DNA of 64,000 nucleotides from assembly GCA_904380375.1 (NCBI GenBank), contig CAJFID010000001.1, forward strand, positions 62,001 to 126,000, written 5' to 3'. This DNA is from Avimonas intestinalis (GTDB lineage: Bacteria > Bacillota > Clostridia > Oscillospirales > Acutalibacteraceae). The position numbers were made by a program, and so were the translations under genes. A model generated the notes under the pieces. The model saw only the letters and a program-made list of their open reading frames with translations, was not told the origin of the DNA and did no database searches. Positions 50,076 through 59,156 of this stretch are shown in pieces; the first letter of the stretch is position 1, and each line of letters begins with the position of its first letter.

Positions 50076-53000
50076 ATGAACCAGCCGATGAACCAGAAGT
50101 CTGAGCAACGCTTTTCCGTTTTGCGGACCGTCGTATTCGCTGTCGTGTTCCTTTCGCTGACCTGCCTGCTGTTCCTGCTGTTCCAGGGGGACGAGCAGCT
50201 CACCCAGCCGGCGCAGAGAATCTTGTATTCACTCGGCTTCGGCGGGCTGCTGGCGGGCTTGGCGACCTTGTTGATTTCCGTCTATCTTGAAGAGGGCGCC
50301 CCTGTGGTGCACAGCCGGTGGTTTTATCCCGCGATGGCCGGGCTGCTGGGCTTTGCCTGTATGGGGCTGGCGTATATGTACCTGGGCGTCTGGCCGGTAG
50401 GGGACCGCAGTGTGATGGTGGTCGACATGCACCACCAGTACGCCCCGCTGCTGGCCCAGCTGCGGGAGAGGATCCTGCACGGCGGCAGCCCGCTGTATTC
50501 GTTTGACGTGGGCCTCGGCAGCAGCTTCCTGCCGCTGTTTGCCTATTACCTGTCCAGCCCCTTCAACCTGCTGCTTGTCCTGTTCCCGGAAAGCATGCTC
50601 AACGAAGGGATCCTGGTCATCACCCTGCTCAAGAACGCCCTGACCGCGTTCTGCTTTGCCGTCTGCGTGCAGTACCTCTATCACCGGCGGGATTTGTCGG
50701 TGGTTGCGGTGTCGGTCCTGTACTCAATGATGATGTACCTGATCGCCTATTCCTGGGACATCATGTGGCTGGACTGCGTGATGATCCTGCCGGTCGTCGT
50801 CATGAGCTTTGAAAAGCTGATGCGCACCGGCAAGTACCTGCCCTATGTCCTGTCCCTGGCCTATACGATGTACGCCAATTATTACATCGGCTTTATGGTC
50901 TGCCTCTTCCTGGTGCTGTACTTTGTCGTGTACACGGTGCGCGCCCGCCGGAGCGCGGCGGAGCGCTGGCGCTGCTTCGGCCGGGTGGCGGTCGGCTCCC
51001 TCCTGGGCTGCGGGCTGGTGGCGTTCCTGCTGGCGCCCACCATCCTGTCCCTGGCCCATACCTCCGCGGCGGCGAGCAGCGGGCTGGAAGAGATGACCAA
51101 CAAATTCGCGCTGTTCGATTTCCTGGGCCGGCATTTGTACGAAAGCTCCCCCACCATCCGTTCGGGAAACCTCCCGAATGTTTACTGCGGGATCCTTACG
51201 GTAATCCTCCTGCCGGTTTTTGCCACCCTGCGGTCCATCCCGCTGCGGCGGCGGCTGTCCTATCTCGGGCTGGCCGCGGCGATCGCCTTCAGCATGGTGC
51301 TCAGCCAGTTTGACCTGATCTGGCATGGGCTCCACGCGCCCAACGACCTGCCCTACCGCTATTCCTTCCTGTACTGCTTTGTCCTGCTGCTGATTGCGTT
51401 TGAAACGCTGGGCCATATCCGGGAGATCCGCTTCCGCCAGCTCGGCGGGACGCTGGCCGCCCTGCTGGCCTATCTGCTGCTGGCGGAACGGTTCGACACC
51501 CTGGGCGAGCCGGCCAAGAGCGGGGAATACAGCTTTGAAAGCATTTATATCAGCCTGCTTTTGGCGGCGATCTATGCGGTCATCCTCCTGGTGGCCGCCC
51601 GACGCAGGCTGCCACAGCGGGCGGCGTACTGCCTGCTGCTGCTCGTTGTTACAGTCGAGGCGGTCACCAACGGGGGCGCATCCTTTAAGGCGGTCAACGC
51701 CAGCGAGTATTTTACCGCCCGGAACGATTATGCGGCCAGCGCTGCCGCCGAGGCCCGCCGCCTGGCGGTGGGCCGCACCAAGGAGATCGGGGATGCGGCG
51801 GCGGACGGCGCGTTTTACCGGCTGGAGTTCCTGCCCCGGCACACCACGGTTGACACCGCCCTTTACGACTATCCCGGCCTGACCGTCTTTGCCTCGAGCA
51901 ACCCGCAGAGTGTGACCAAATTCATGGATTACCTCGGGTATGCGAACAACGGGGTCAACAGCTACCTGTACCGGAGCTTTGTCCCCACCACCGATTCCCT
52001 GTTCGGGCTGAAATACGTGATATTGAACCAGAACCTGGGCTCCCATCCCCAGCTCACCCTGATTGAGCAGAGCGGGACGGCGGAAAACCCCTATTATATT
52101 TATGAAAATACCACGGCCCTTCCGGTGGGCTTCCTGGTCGACTCGTCGATTAAGAGCTGGCAGCCCACCCGGTACAACCCCATCGCCTCGCAGAACTCCC
52201 TGTATGCCAGCATGACCGGCAACAGCGAAGAACTGTTCGCCCTGGCGCCGCTGAGCACCGATCTCACCGGCATCGGCCGGGTAGGGGAGGGCACCAGCTT
52301 TACCCTGAGCGCGAGCGGAACCCAGACCACCGCCGTCTTTGATGCGGCGGTGGCGGAATCGGGGCGGGTGTTCGTTTATGTGGACTGCGGCGCGGCGCAG
52401 AGCATCAATATCAGCTACGGGGACACCAACTGGAGCTCCAGCCCCGGCGAGCCGTATATCATTGACGCCGGCACCCTGAGCGCCGGGGATACCGTGTCGG
52501 TGACGGTATCGGCGGAAAGCGGCTGCTCGGGCAACATCTATGTCGCCACCCTGCGCGACGAGGTGTTTGAGCAGCAGATGGCTGCATTGCAGGAAAGCCC
52601 CTTTGAGGTCACCGAGTCGAGCGACACCCGCCTTTACGGCACGGTGAACGCGGCCAAAGCGGGCGTCTTGTTCACTTCGATCCCCTATGACGAGGGCTGG
52701 ACCGTCAAGGTGGACGGCCAAGAAGTGGAAACCTTCGCCGCCGGGGACGCGATGCTGGCCTTTGATCTGGCGGCCGGCGAGCATACGGTGGAAATCACCT
52801 TCTTCCCCGCGGGGCTGCTGTCCGGCATTGTCTGGAGCCTTATATGCCTGGCGCTCCTGATCCTCCTGCTGTGGTTTATCCAGAAGAAGGTGAACCGCCG
52901 GAACCCTGCGGACGATGAATTCCGCGCCTTCTCCCGGCTGCTGAGTCAGCCGGCCCGGCATGACGCCTTTGGCGCGGGGGCCTTCCCGGCCGGGGAATGG

Positions 53001-53165
53001 GCGGAGCCGGCGGACACGGCGACCCCGGCGCCCGGCGGCAGTGCGTCCGTGCCGGATGGCGCCCCGGCGGGGCAGGACACGCCGCCCGGCACGGACGGCA
53101 TAGACGACACAAACGGCGGAAAAGAGGGAACGGGCGATGATTACCATCCTGATGCCGGTATATAA
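50076..53165 (+). CDS. YfhO-family multi-span membrane protein (GT-C-like)
   Basis: The 1029-residue protein has about 13-14 membrane helices in its first 560 residues, one helix near 910-930, and a long external region between. Typical YfhO motifs are visible: SVMVVDMHHQYAPLLAQLRE with an acidic-His external loop, LYSMMMYLIAYSWDIMWLDC, FYRLEFLP and YDEGWTVKVDGQEV near the C-terminal end. In Bacillus and Listeria YfhO glycosylates lipoteichoic or wall teichoic acid outside the membrane, using undecaprenyl-phosphate sugars. The GtrB-type gene overlapping its end would make that donor. Start ATG 50076; the last 90 residues are polar and low in complexity. Confidence 0.85.
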   Translation: MNQPMNQKSEQRFSVLRTVVFAVVFLSLTCLLFLLFQGDEQLTQPAQRILYSLGFGGLLAGLATLLISVYLEEGAPVVHSRWFYPAMAGLLGFACMGLAYMYLGVWPVGDRSVMVVDMHHQYAPLLAQLRERILHGGSPLYSFDVGLGSSFLPLFAYYLSSPFNLLLVLFPESMLNEGILVITLLKNALTAFCFAVCVQYLYHRRDLSVVAVSVLYSMMMYLIAYSWDIMWLDCVMILPVVVMSFEKLMRTGKYLPYVLSLAYTMYANYYIGFMVCLFLVLYFVVYTVRARRSAAERWRCFGRVAVGSLLGCGLVAFLLAPTILSLAHTSAAASSGLEEMTNKFALFDFLGRHLYESSPTIRSGNLPNVYCGILTVILLPVFATLRSIPLRRRLSYLGLAAAIAFSMVLSQFDLIWHGLHAPNDLPYRYSFLYCFVLLLIAFETLGHIREIRFRQLGGTLAALLAYLLLAERFDTLGEPAKSGEYSFESIYISLLLAAIYAVILLVAARRRLPQRAAYCLLLLVVTVEAVTNGGASFKAVNASEYFTARNDYAASAAAEARRLAVGRTKEIGDAAADGAFYRLEFLPRHTTVDTALYDYPGLTVFASSNPQSVTKFMDYLGYANNGVNSYLYRSFVPTTDSLFGLKYVILNQNLGSHPQLTLIEQSGTAENPYYIYENTTALPVGFLVDSSIKSWQPTRYNPIASQNSLYASMTGNSEELFALAPLSTDLTGIGRVGEGTSFTLSASGTQTTAVFDAAVAESGRVFVYVDCGAAQSINISYGDTNWSSSPGEPYIIDAGTLSAGDTVSVTVSAESGCSGNIYVATLRDEVFEQQMAALQESPFEVTESSDTRLYGTVNAAKAGVLFTSIPYDEGWTVKVDGQEVETFAAGDAMLAFDLAAGEHTVEITFFPAGLLSGIVWSLICLALLILLLWFIQKKVNRRNPADDEFRAFSRLLSQPARHDAFGAGAFPAGEWAEPADTATPAPGGSASVPDGAPAGQDTPPGTDGIDDTNGGKEGTGDDYHPDAGI

Positions 53166-54093
53166 CGAAGGCGATTATATTTACCAAAACGTCGTCACGG
53201 TGGACGAGCTGCTGCACGGCAAGGGGATTCCCCACCAGTTCCTGCTGGTGGACGACGGCTCGCGGGATGCCAGCTGGCAGGAGATGAACCGCCTGGCGGA
53301 CGACCGGGGCAACGTGTCCCTCATCCGCCTTTCCCGCAATTTCGGCAAGGAGGCGGCCCTGTGCGCCGGGCTGGAGAACGCGGCGGGGGACGCGGTGCTG
53401 GTCATGGATTCCGACCTGCAGCATCCCCCCGAATGCATCCCGGAAATGGTGCGGCTCTGGCAGGAGGAGGGCTACGACGTGGTCGAAGGGGTCAAGGCCG
53501 ACCGGGGCAAGGAATCGCTGGCCGGCAAGCTGGCGGCGCTGACCTTTTACCGCACCTTCCGCAAGACCACGGGGATTGACATCGGCGCCGCGTCGGATTT
53601 CAAGCTGCTGGACCGCAGCGTGGTGGAGGCGTGGAAATCCCTGCCGGAAAAAAACACCTTTTTCCGCGGCCTGTCCGCCTGGGTGGGGTATAAGCGGTAC
53701 GCTATGCCCTTCAAGGTGGCGCCCCGCGCCGGCGGGGAGACGAAGTGGACCTTCCGCGCCCTGGCCAAGCTGGCCGTCAACTCGATCACGGCATATACCG
53801 CCGCCCCGCTTTTCGTGGTGTTCTGGCTGGGGGTGCTGATGGGGATCGCCGCGGTGGTGCTGACGGTGCAGACGCTGTATATGTATTTTGCACAGAAGGC
53901 CGAAACCGGGTTTTCAACCGTCATCCTTTTGCAGCTGTTTATCGGCAGCGCGATCATGATCAGCCTGAGCATCATCGGGCTGTACATCGCCAAAATTTAC
54001 GACGAGGTCAAGGGCCGCCCCCGCTACCTGATCCGGTCAATCCGCGGCGGCGCTGTGCTCGAGGAGGACCGGCGGACGATTTCCCGCCGGTAG
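53137..54093 (+). CDS. GtrB-type polyprenyl-phosphate glycosyltransferase (GT2)
   Basis: The 318-residue protein has a cytoplasmic GT2 domain (about 1-225) with ITILMPVYNEGD, VDDGSRDAS and the DXD-type MDSDLQHPP, then two C-terminal membrane helices (AAPLFVVFWLGVLMGIAAVV and LQLFIGSAIMISLSIIGLYI). Enzymes of this kind move a hexose from UDP-sugar onto undecaprenyl phosphate. It starts 29 bases inside the YfhO-type gene, so the two are translationally coupled and probably act in one pathway: GtrB makes the lipid-linked sugar and YfhO transfers it. Confidence 0.9.
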   Translation: MITILMPVYNEGDYIYQNVVTVDELLHGKGIPHQFLLVDDGSRDASWQEMNRLADDRGNVSLIRLSRNFGKEAALCAGLENAAGDAVLVMDSDLQHPPECIPEMVRLWQEEGYDVVEGVKADRGKESLAGKLAALTFYRTFRKTTGIDIGAASDFKLLDRSVVEAWKSLPEKNTFFRGLSAWVGYKRYAMPFKVAPRAGGETKWTFRALAKLAVNSITAYTAAPLFVVFWLGVLMGIAAVVLTVQTLYMYFAQKAETGFSTVILLQLFIGSAIMISLSIIGLYIAKIYDEVKGRPRYLIRSIRGGAVLEEDRRTISRR

Positions 54094-54158
54094 CCCTGCG
54101 TTTTAAGCCTGCTCCTTGATGTTCCTGCCCTGAACAAAAAATATGGAGGGAATGGCGG

Positions 54159-55211
54159 ATGAAAGCTTGGGAACCGGACTACCGCAACGTGGTGATGGCT
54201 GCGCGGAATGTGGAGGCGCCGCGGGTGCCGCTGTATGAGCACCTCATCGCCGAAACCACCATGGAGAAGATACTCGGCCGGGAGTTTTTGGCGTACCACG
54301 CCGGGGACCTGGCGGATAAACGCCGCTTTTTCAACGGCTACTGCGCCTTTTTCCGGGAGATGGGCTATGACACGGTGAGCTTTGAAAGGGGGATCGCCCC
54401 CGTCATGCCGGGGCATGGCGCGCTCGGGGAGCATAAGCCGGGCGTCATCAAGACCCGGGAGGATTTTGACCGCTACCCGTGGGAGGAAATCCCCGACGCT
54501 TTTTTTGAGCAGCACGGCCTGTATTTTGAGGCGCTGCGCTTAGAGCTCCCGCCCGGGATGAAAGCGGTCGGCGGCCCGGGCAACGGGATCCTGGAATGCG
54601 TTGAGGATATCGTGGGCTATATGGACCTGTGCTATATCCGGGCGGACGACGAGGAGCTGTACGACGACATTTTCCGCAAGGTGGGGGAGGTCAGCCTTGC
54701 CATATGGAAGCGCTTCCTCAAGGAGTATGGCGATATGTACTGCGTCCTGCGCTTTGGGGACGACATGGGCTATAAAAGCCAGACGCTGATCCCCCCGGAC
54801 GACATCCGCCGCAACATCATCCCCGCTTACCGGCGGATCATCCAGGAGGTGCATGCCTGCGGGAAGCCCTTCCTGCTGCACTCCTGCGGCAATATTTTTG
54901 ACGTGATGGAGGATTTGATCGGGACGGCGGGCATTGACGCCAAGCACTCCAACGAGGACCAGATCGCCCCGTTTTCGGTATGGGTAGACCGTTACGGCGA
55001 CCGCATCGGCAATTTCGGCGGTATGGACACCGATGCGGTGTGCCGCCTTGATAAGGCGGCGATGCGGGAATATATCACGGACGTGTTTTCCTACAGCCGG
55101 GGGCACGGGGGCTTTGCCTTCGGCTCGGGCAACTCTATCCCGGACTATGTGCCGGTTGACCATTACCTCGCTATGGTGCAGGTCGCCCGGGAGCTGCGCG
55201 GGGACGCTTAA
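54159..55211 (+). CDS. URO-D-family protein (methyltransferase-like), not heme UroD
   Basis: This 350-residue protein has the uroporphyrinogen decarboxylase fold. Recognisable segments are KPFLLHSCGNIFDVMEDLI, with the HxCGN motif of corrinoid or methyltransferase members (MtaA/CmuA type), and FGGMDTDAVCRLD; the HxCGN cysteine is likely a zinc ligand. True UroD, which decarboxylates uroporphyrinogen III, usually carries an N-terminal RxPVWxMRQAG motif, absent here. Related anaerobe proteins move methyl groups to or from cobalamin. No corrinoid protein is nearby. GGAGGG lies 11 bases before the ATG. Confidence 0.8.
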   Translation: MKAWEPDYRNVVMAARNVEAPRVPLYEHLIAETTMEKILGREFLAYHAGDLADKRRFFNGYCAFFREMGYDTVSFERGIAPVMPGHGALGEHKPGVIKTREDFDRYPWEEIPDAFFEQHGLYFEALRLELPPGMKAVGGPGNGILECVEDIVGYMDLCYIRADDEELYDDIFRKVGEVSLAIWKRFLKEYGDMYCVLRFGDDMGYKSQTLIPPDDIRRNIIPAYRRIIQEVHACGKPFLLHSCGNIFDVMEDLIGTAGIDAKHSNEDQIAPFSVWVDRYGDRIGNFGGMDTDAVCRLDKAAMREYITDVFSYSRGHGGFAFGSGNSIPDYVPVDHYLAMVQVARELRGDA

Positions 55212-55362
55212 GCCCCCGCGCGGCGGAGGGGACCGCCTTAGGGGTATGGCTGTCCTTAAACTTAAAGCAAACCGCTTGCGGGCCGGCGGCGATGGCCCGC
55301 ATCCCCTGCCGTCGGGATGCGGCAGTTCCCGCCGCGCTTGCCGGCTGCCCTTCTGCATGAAA

Positions 55363-55404
55363 AAACGGGAGGGCCGGAGTTTTTTTACTCCGGCCCTCCC
55401 GTTT
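55363..55404. terminator. Bidirectional terminator between the URO-D gene and rpsT
   Basis: Arms 55363-55380 and 55387-55404 are perfectly complementary over 18 bp with a T6 loop. A and T tracts flank both sides, so it can serve either strand. Confidence 0.8.
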
Positions 55405-55435
55405 CCTTGTGCGCTCATCAGGGCTTTACGGCGCC

Positions 55436-55464
55436 AAAAAGCCCCCGCCAAGGCGGAGGCTTTA
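55436..55464 (-). terminator. rpsT: Terminator of rpsT
   Basis: On the minus strand AGCCTCCGCC (55452-55461) pairs with GGCGGGGGCT (55440-55449), with one wobble, followed by TTTT. Confidence 0.75.
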
Positions 55465-55486
55465 TAGACAGCGCGCAAATCGTCTG

Positions 55487-55741
55487 TCAGGCGTTGGCCT
55501 TCTTAGCAAGGGCGGACTTTCTCCGCGCGGCGGTATTCTTGCGCAGGAGCCCCTTCGCGACGGCCTGGTCGATCGTTTTGTACGCGACGCGGACAACCTC
55601 GTCCTTGTCGGCGGCGCCGGTTTCCAGCGCGATGTTCGCCTTTTTGATCTGGGTGCGCAGGGCCGAACGGTTGGCCTGGTTCTGGGCAGATTTCGCGGCG
55701 ATCACCTTCACGCGCTTCTTTGCGGATTTGATATTGGGCAT
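55487..55741 (-). CDS. rpsT: 30S ribosomal protein S20
   Basis: The 84-residue protein begins MPNIKSAKKRVKVIAAKSAQ, is rich in Lys and Ala, and has the S20 pattern IDQAVAKGLLRKNTAARRKS. S20 binds 16S rRNA at the base of the 30S subunit. GGGAGGTG lies 5 bases before the ATG at 55741; the in-frame ATG at 55771 would add ten residues. It is divergent from gpr, the same arrangement as in many Bacillales and Clostridia. Confidence 0.95.
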   Translation of the reverse strand: MPNIKSAKKRVKVIAAKSAQNQANRSALRTQIKKANIALETGAADKDEVVRVAYKTIDQAVAKGLLRKNTAARRKSALAKKANA

Positions 55742-56066
55742 GGTCACACCTCCCTTGCAGGAACAATTCATAAATCACGCATCAGTTATGTTACCATGAA
55801 TCGCGGGAAAATGCAACTGTTTTTTCTGCTTTTTCCGCACGGAAGCCAGCTCGGCGGCCTTTTTAACCCGAAAGAGGCGCCGATTGGATCCCGCTTCGGC
55901 CAAAAGGCGCGTACCGCCGCCGCATCCGGACACAGCGGATGCGTAGAATCCGCCGGTTTGGGGAAAGCTTAGGATGCAGGCGGGGAGCGCGATACGCGAA
56001 AGGCGCTCCCCGCCAAGGCAGCCGGCTCCGCCGTGCGGCGCAGTACCGTGTAAGGGAGAGGACAAA
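55742..56066. other. rpsT-gpr divergent intergenic region
   Basis: The 325 bases contain the rpsT promoter (minus strand, 55788-55816), a hairpin formed by CGCATCCG and CGGATGCG near 55920-55942, and a second hairpin GGGGAGCGC with GCGCTCCCC at 55981-56012, just before gpr. I do not see a convincing sigma-G-type promoter for gpr. Confidence 0.55.
55788..55816 (-). promoter_or_regulatory. rpsT: Promoter of rpsT
   Basis: On the minus strand TTGCAT (55811-55816) and TAACAT (55788-55793) are spaced by 17 bases. Confidence 0.7.
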
Positions 56067-56957
56067 ATGCAGATCCGTACCGATTTGGCTTTGGAAGCCG
56101 CTTTATTGGCGAAGGAAGGGCAGGAGGGGCCGGGTGGGCGCCTTCCCGGCGTCCGCAGGCAAAGCGAAGAGGCCGAGGGGATGACATTTACCCGCATCGT
56201 GATTGAGAATGCGCAAGGCGCGCACGCCCTGGGCCGCCCGCAGGGGCGGTATGTCACGGCGGAGCTGCCGCCCCTGACCGACGATGAGGAAGGGATGGAG
56301 AAGAAGGCGCAGCGGCTTGGCAGCGAGCTCAAGGCGCTCCTGCCGCCGGAGGGCACGGTGCTGGTCGTGGGGCTGGGCAACGAGAGCATAACCCCCGACG
56401 CGCTGGGGCCGCAGGCCGTCCGGCGGGTGCTGGCGACCCGCCACATTGAAGGGGAGTTTGCCCGCAGCGCCGGGCTGGACGACCTGCGGCCGACCGCTGT
56501 GTTTACGCCGGGGGTGCTCGGCCAGACGGGGGTGGAAAGCGGGGATCTTGTGCGGGGGATCTGCGAGGTGGTCCGCCCGGCGGCGGTGGTGGCGGTTGAT
56601 GCCCTCGCGGCGCGCAGCGTGGCCCGGCTGGGCTGTACCGTCCAGCTCTGCGATACCGGTATTGCGCCGGGGTCGGGCGTGGGCAACAACCGGCGGGAAC
56701 TGAACCGGGACACGCTCGGCATCCCCGTGATCGGCGTCGGCGTCCCTACGGTGGTGGACGCCCGGACCATGGCGTGGGAGCTGACCGGGCGGGAGGAGGA
56801 CGCGCAGGCGGTCACCCCCCGCGGGGAGGCGATGATGGTCACGCCGCGGGAAATCGATCTGCTGATCAGCCGGGCCGCCCGGCTGGTGGGGATGCTGATC
56901 AACGCGGCGCTCCAGCCCGCCTATTCCCCCCTTTCCCTGGCCGCGGCGGCCGAATAA
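56067..56957 (+). CDS. gpr: Spore germination protease GPR
   Basis: The 296-residue protein matches GPR, the aspartic-type protease that degrades small acid-soluble spore proteins during germination. Visible signatures are the propeptide start RTDLALEAALL, VLVVGLGNESITPDALGPQAV, FTPGVLGQTGVESGDLVRG and DTGIAPGSGVGNNRRELN. It is made as an inactive zymogen in the forespore. ATG 56067 follows GGGAGAGGA; upstream in-frame codons from 55974 are not protein-like. spoIIP follows, the conserved gpr-spoIIP order. Confidence 0.95.
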   Translation: MQIRTDLALEAALLAKEGQEGPGGRLPGVRRQSEEAEGMTFTRIVIENAQGAHALGRPQGRYVTAELPPLTDDEEGMEKKAQRLGSELKALLPPEGTVLVVGLGNESITPDALGPQAVRRVLATRHIEGEFARSAGLDDLRPTAVFTPGVLGQTGVESGDLVRGICEVVRPAAVVAVDALAARSVARLGCTVQLCDTGIAPGSGVGNNRRELNRDTLGIPVIGVGVPTVVDARTMAWELTGREEDAQAVTPRGEAMMVTPREIDLLISRAARLVGMLINAALQPAYSPLSLAAAAE

Positions 56958-57057
56958 GCCCGCGCCGCCTCCGGCGCTTGCCGGCAGGCCGAGAGAGGCC
57001 GGGCGGAAAAGGAGGCCGGCATATTCCCCACCGCCCCCGCATAGGCTGATAGCGGTG

Positions 57058-58266
57058 ATGGCTATGCGGAAAAAGCAAAAATGGAAAAAATCGGGGGGCG
57101 AGCGTCCCGGCGCCGCCCGGCGTCCGGCTTTCCTCGGGGCGGCCCGCCCCCTGCTGGCGGTCGGGACGGTCCTTACCTGCGCCGCGCTGGCGGTTTGGGG
57201 CCTTTCGGGCGACCAGCTGCTTGCCTTTGGGCAGCGGATGGCGCTGCTTTCGGTCGGCATGATGCAGCCGGAGGGCGGCGCCGAGGCGCTCAGCGGCCGG
57301 CTGGACCGCGCGCCCGCCGCCAATGAGGGCGGGTCCGGCGGCTCCGAGCCGATCAAGGGGACGGAGGACGCCGGGACGGCCGGCACGACCCAGCCGTACG
57401 AGCCGGGGAGCGGCAACCAGGAGGGGCCCGACCAAGAAACGGCCGCCACCACCGTGATCCCGCCCGAGGCGGGGGACGGGGGAAAGATCACCGAAAGCCA
57501 GCTGACGCTGGGTAATACCTTTGTCCAGGGGGTGGCGATCAAAAACGCCAGCAGCGCAACGATCAACATTGCCGAACAGCTGAAAATCGCCCCGGACCTT
57601 GGGATTACCGATACCGACGAACCCCAGGTGCTGATTGTGCATACCCATACCACCGAAGCGTATATGACGTATGACGCGGGATATTATAATGCCAGCGACG
57701 CTTCCCGCACCAAGGACAACAGCCTCAACGTCGTCGCGGTCGGGGAGGCGATCGCCGGCCAACTGCGGGCGGCGGGGATCGGGGTGGTCCACGACACCAC
57801 GGTCCACGACAACCCCAAGTATACCGGCGCATACGACCGGTCGGCTGCCACCATTGAGAAAAACCTTGCACAGTACCCCAGCATCAAGGTCGTGCTCGAC
57901 ATCCACCGGGACGCGATCAACCAGTCGGCCAATAACAAGCTCAAGCCCACGGCGGTGATTAACGGGCGAAAGGCGGCGCAGATGATGATCATGGCCAGCG
58001 CCTGCGACTCCGCTTCCCAGCCCCACCCGAACTGGCAGGAAAACGTGCGGCTGGCCCTGCGGCTGCAAGGCGCACTGCACACCCAATACGAAGGGATCGT
58101 CCGCCCGCTGTATCTGGTGGACAGCCGGTATAACCAGCATCTGACCAAGGGCTCCCTCCTGGTTGAGGTGGGCGCGGAGGCCAACACCCTCGACGAAGCC
58201 TGCTACAGCGGGCAGATCCTGGGGAAAACCCTCGCGCAGGTGCTTAATTCGTTGAAAGGAGAATAG
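57058..58266 (+). CDS. spoIIP: Stage II sporulation protein P
   Basis: The 402-residue protein has an N-terminal membrane helix (about 30-50), a Gly/Pro/Glu-rich linker (about 80-150), and a SpoIIP amidase domain with VLIVHTHTTEAYM, KVVLDIHRDAI and the C-terminal SLLVEVGAEANTLDEA. The histidines and glutamate are the zinc site. SpoIIP cleaves peptide stems from glycan strands during engulfment of the forespore, with SpoIID and SpoIIM, neither in this window. A GTG at 57055 is an alternative start; no strong ribosome binding site is visible at either. Confidence 0.93.
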   Translation: MAMRKKQKWKKSGGERPGAARRPAFLGAARPLLAVGTVLTCAALAVWGLSGDQLLAFGQRMALLSVGMMQPEGGAEALSGRLDRAPAANEGGSGGSEPIKGTEDAGTAGTTQPYEPGSGNQEGPDQETAATTVIPPEAGDGGKITESQLTLGNTFVQGVAIKNASSATINIAEQLKIAPDLGITDTDEPQVLIVHTHTTEAYMTYDAGYYNASDASRTKDNSLNVVAVGEAIAGQLRAAGIGVVHDTTVHDNPKYTGAYDRSAATIEKNLAQYPSIKVVLDIHRDAINQSANNKLKPTAVINGRKAAQMMIMASACDSASQPHPNWQENVRLALRLQGALHTQYEGIVRPLYLVDSRYNQHLTKGSLLVEVGAEANTLDEACYSGQILGKTLAQVLNSLKGE

Positions 58267-58305
58267 AGCGCGGGCGCGCTGGACGGGCGGCCGCGCCCCA
58301 AGGAT

Positions 58306-58677
58306 ATGAAGAAAAAACAGGAAAAATACCGCCGCCTGCGCGCCTTCTGCGCCGCGTTTACCCTGACGTTCTGTCTGCTCCTGCTGGGGGTGGGCTTCCT
58401 GATCGCCGATTACAATACCCGGCAGGTCGGGTTCGGCAGCGGCAGCCTGCGGCTGGATATTTCCACCCGGGAGGGGCAGGTTTTGCTCAACCTGTTCGGC
58501 CGGGAGCAGGCGGTGACCATCTCGGACGAGGTGCAGAAATGGGCGGGGCGGCTGTGGGCCCTGACGCCGCCGGCCTGGCGGGCCGAGGTGTGGCTCCTGC
58601 AAAGCGAGCGGGAGGCGGCGCCGGCGCTCCTGGATTGGGCCGGCGCCGGGCAGGAGGACGGCGGCACGGGCGGCTGA
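58306..58677 (+). CDS. Small single-span membrane protein downstream of spoIIP
   Basis: The 123-residue protein has a basic N-terminus (MKKKQEKYRRLR) and one membrane helix (AFTLTFCLLLLGVGFLIA), then a domain of about 70 residues and a short acidic tail rich in Gly. The predicted orientation leaves the C-terminal part outside. It is 39 bases after spoIIP and probably co-transcribed with it in the mother cell. I recognise no family. The acidic tail and membrane topology are consistent with a sporulation accessory role; that is inference. Confidence 0.6.
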   Translation: MKKKQEKYRRLRAFCAAFTLTFCLLLLGVGFLIADYNTRQVGFGSGSLRLDISTREGQVLLNLFGREQAVTISDEVQKWAGRLWALTPPAWRAEVWLLQSEREAAPALLDWAGAGQEDGGTGG

Positions 58678-59156
58678 GTATTCCGGCAGGGCGGGCGCGC
58701 CCTGGGCGGGGCTCCGCCGGATACCGCGGGCGGCGATCGGGATCCCCTTCCCGTCGCCGTCCGTTTTGCGTCCCGCGGCCGTCGCCGGCCCCGCGGGGCG
58801 GCAGGCGCGTTTTGGCGCCGGACAAGCCGGCCCTCCGCAGCCGGGCGCTCCGCCCCCTGCTCATCCCCGCCGGCGGCCGCCCGTCGGCCGCCGGACCCGG
58901 TTCCGCAAGGAAATCCGGTAATTGAAAAAGTTTACAAATTCTCCATTACTTTTTTGTGCCCCGAGCGGTATAATGCAAAAGACGATTGGTACGGCGGACG
59001 TTGGCGCGCAGACTCAGGCGGCCCGGCGCCGCTTTCGTGGAGAAGAATGAAACAGCGAGCGTGTTATGCCGCCGGCAGCTGCTGGGCGGTATTTTTCGTC
59101 GGGGCAGGGCTCCGGGGCTCACCGGAAAGCCGGCCCGGCGGCAGGAAGGGGTTCTT
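58678..59156 (+). other. Intergenic region before the fused ABC transporter
   Basis: These 479 bases are GC-rich up to 58915. TATAAT at 58969-58974 is a good -10 with a poor -35 (TTACTT, 58946-58951). GCAGGAAGGGG supplies the downstream ribosome binding site. No gene is seen; an open frame into the ABC gene from 58986 has non-protein composition. Confidence 0.5.

Noticed and set aside
50724..53147. About 800-codon minus-strand open frame opposite the YfhO-type gene
   Set aside because: It is antisense to a well-supported membrane protein, and the composition (many Gln, Gly, Arg, His) has no domain pattern.
54159..55211. Heme-pathway uroporphyrinogen decarboxylase (hemE)
   Set aside because: The N-terminal porphyrin motif is missing, the HxCGN motif points to methyltransferase-type members, and no heme genes are nearby.
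55742..56066. Sigma-G promoter before gpr
   Set aside because: Two hairpins are present, but I could not find a convincing sigma-G -35/-10 pair.
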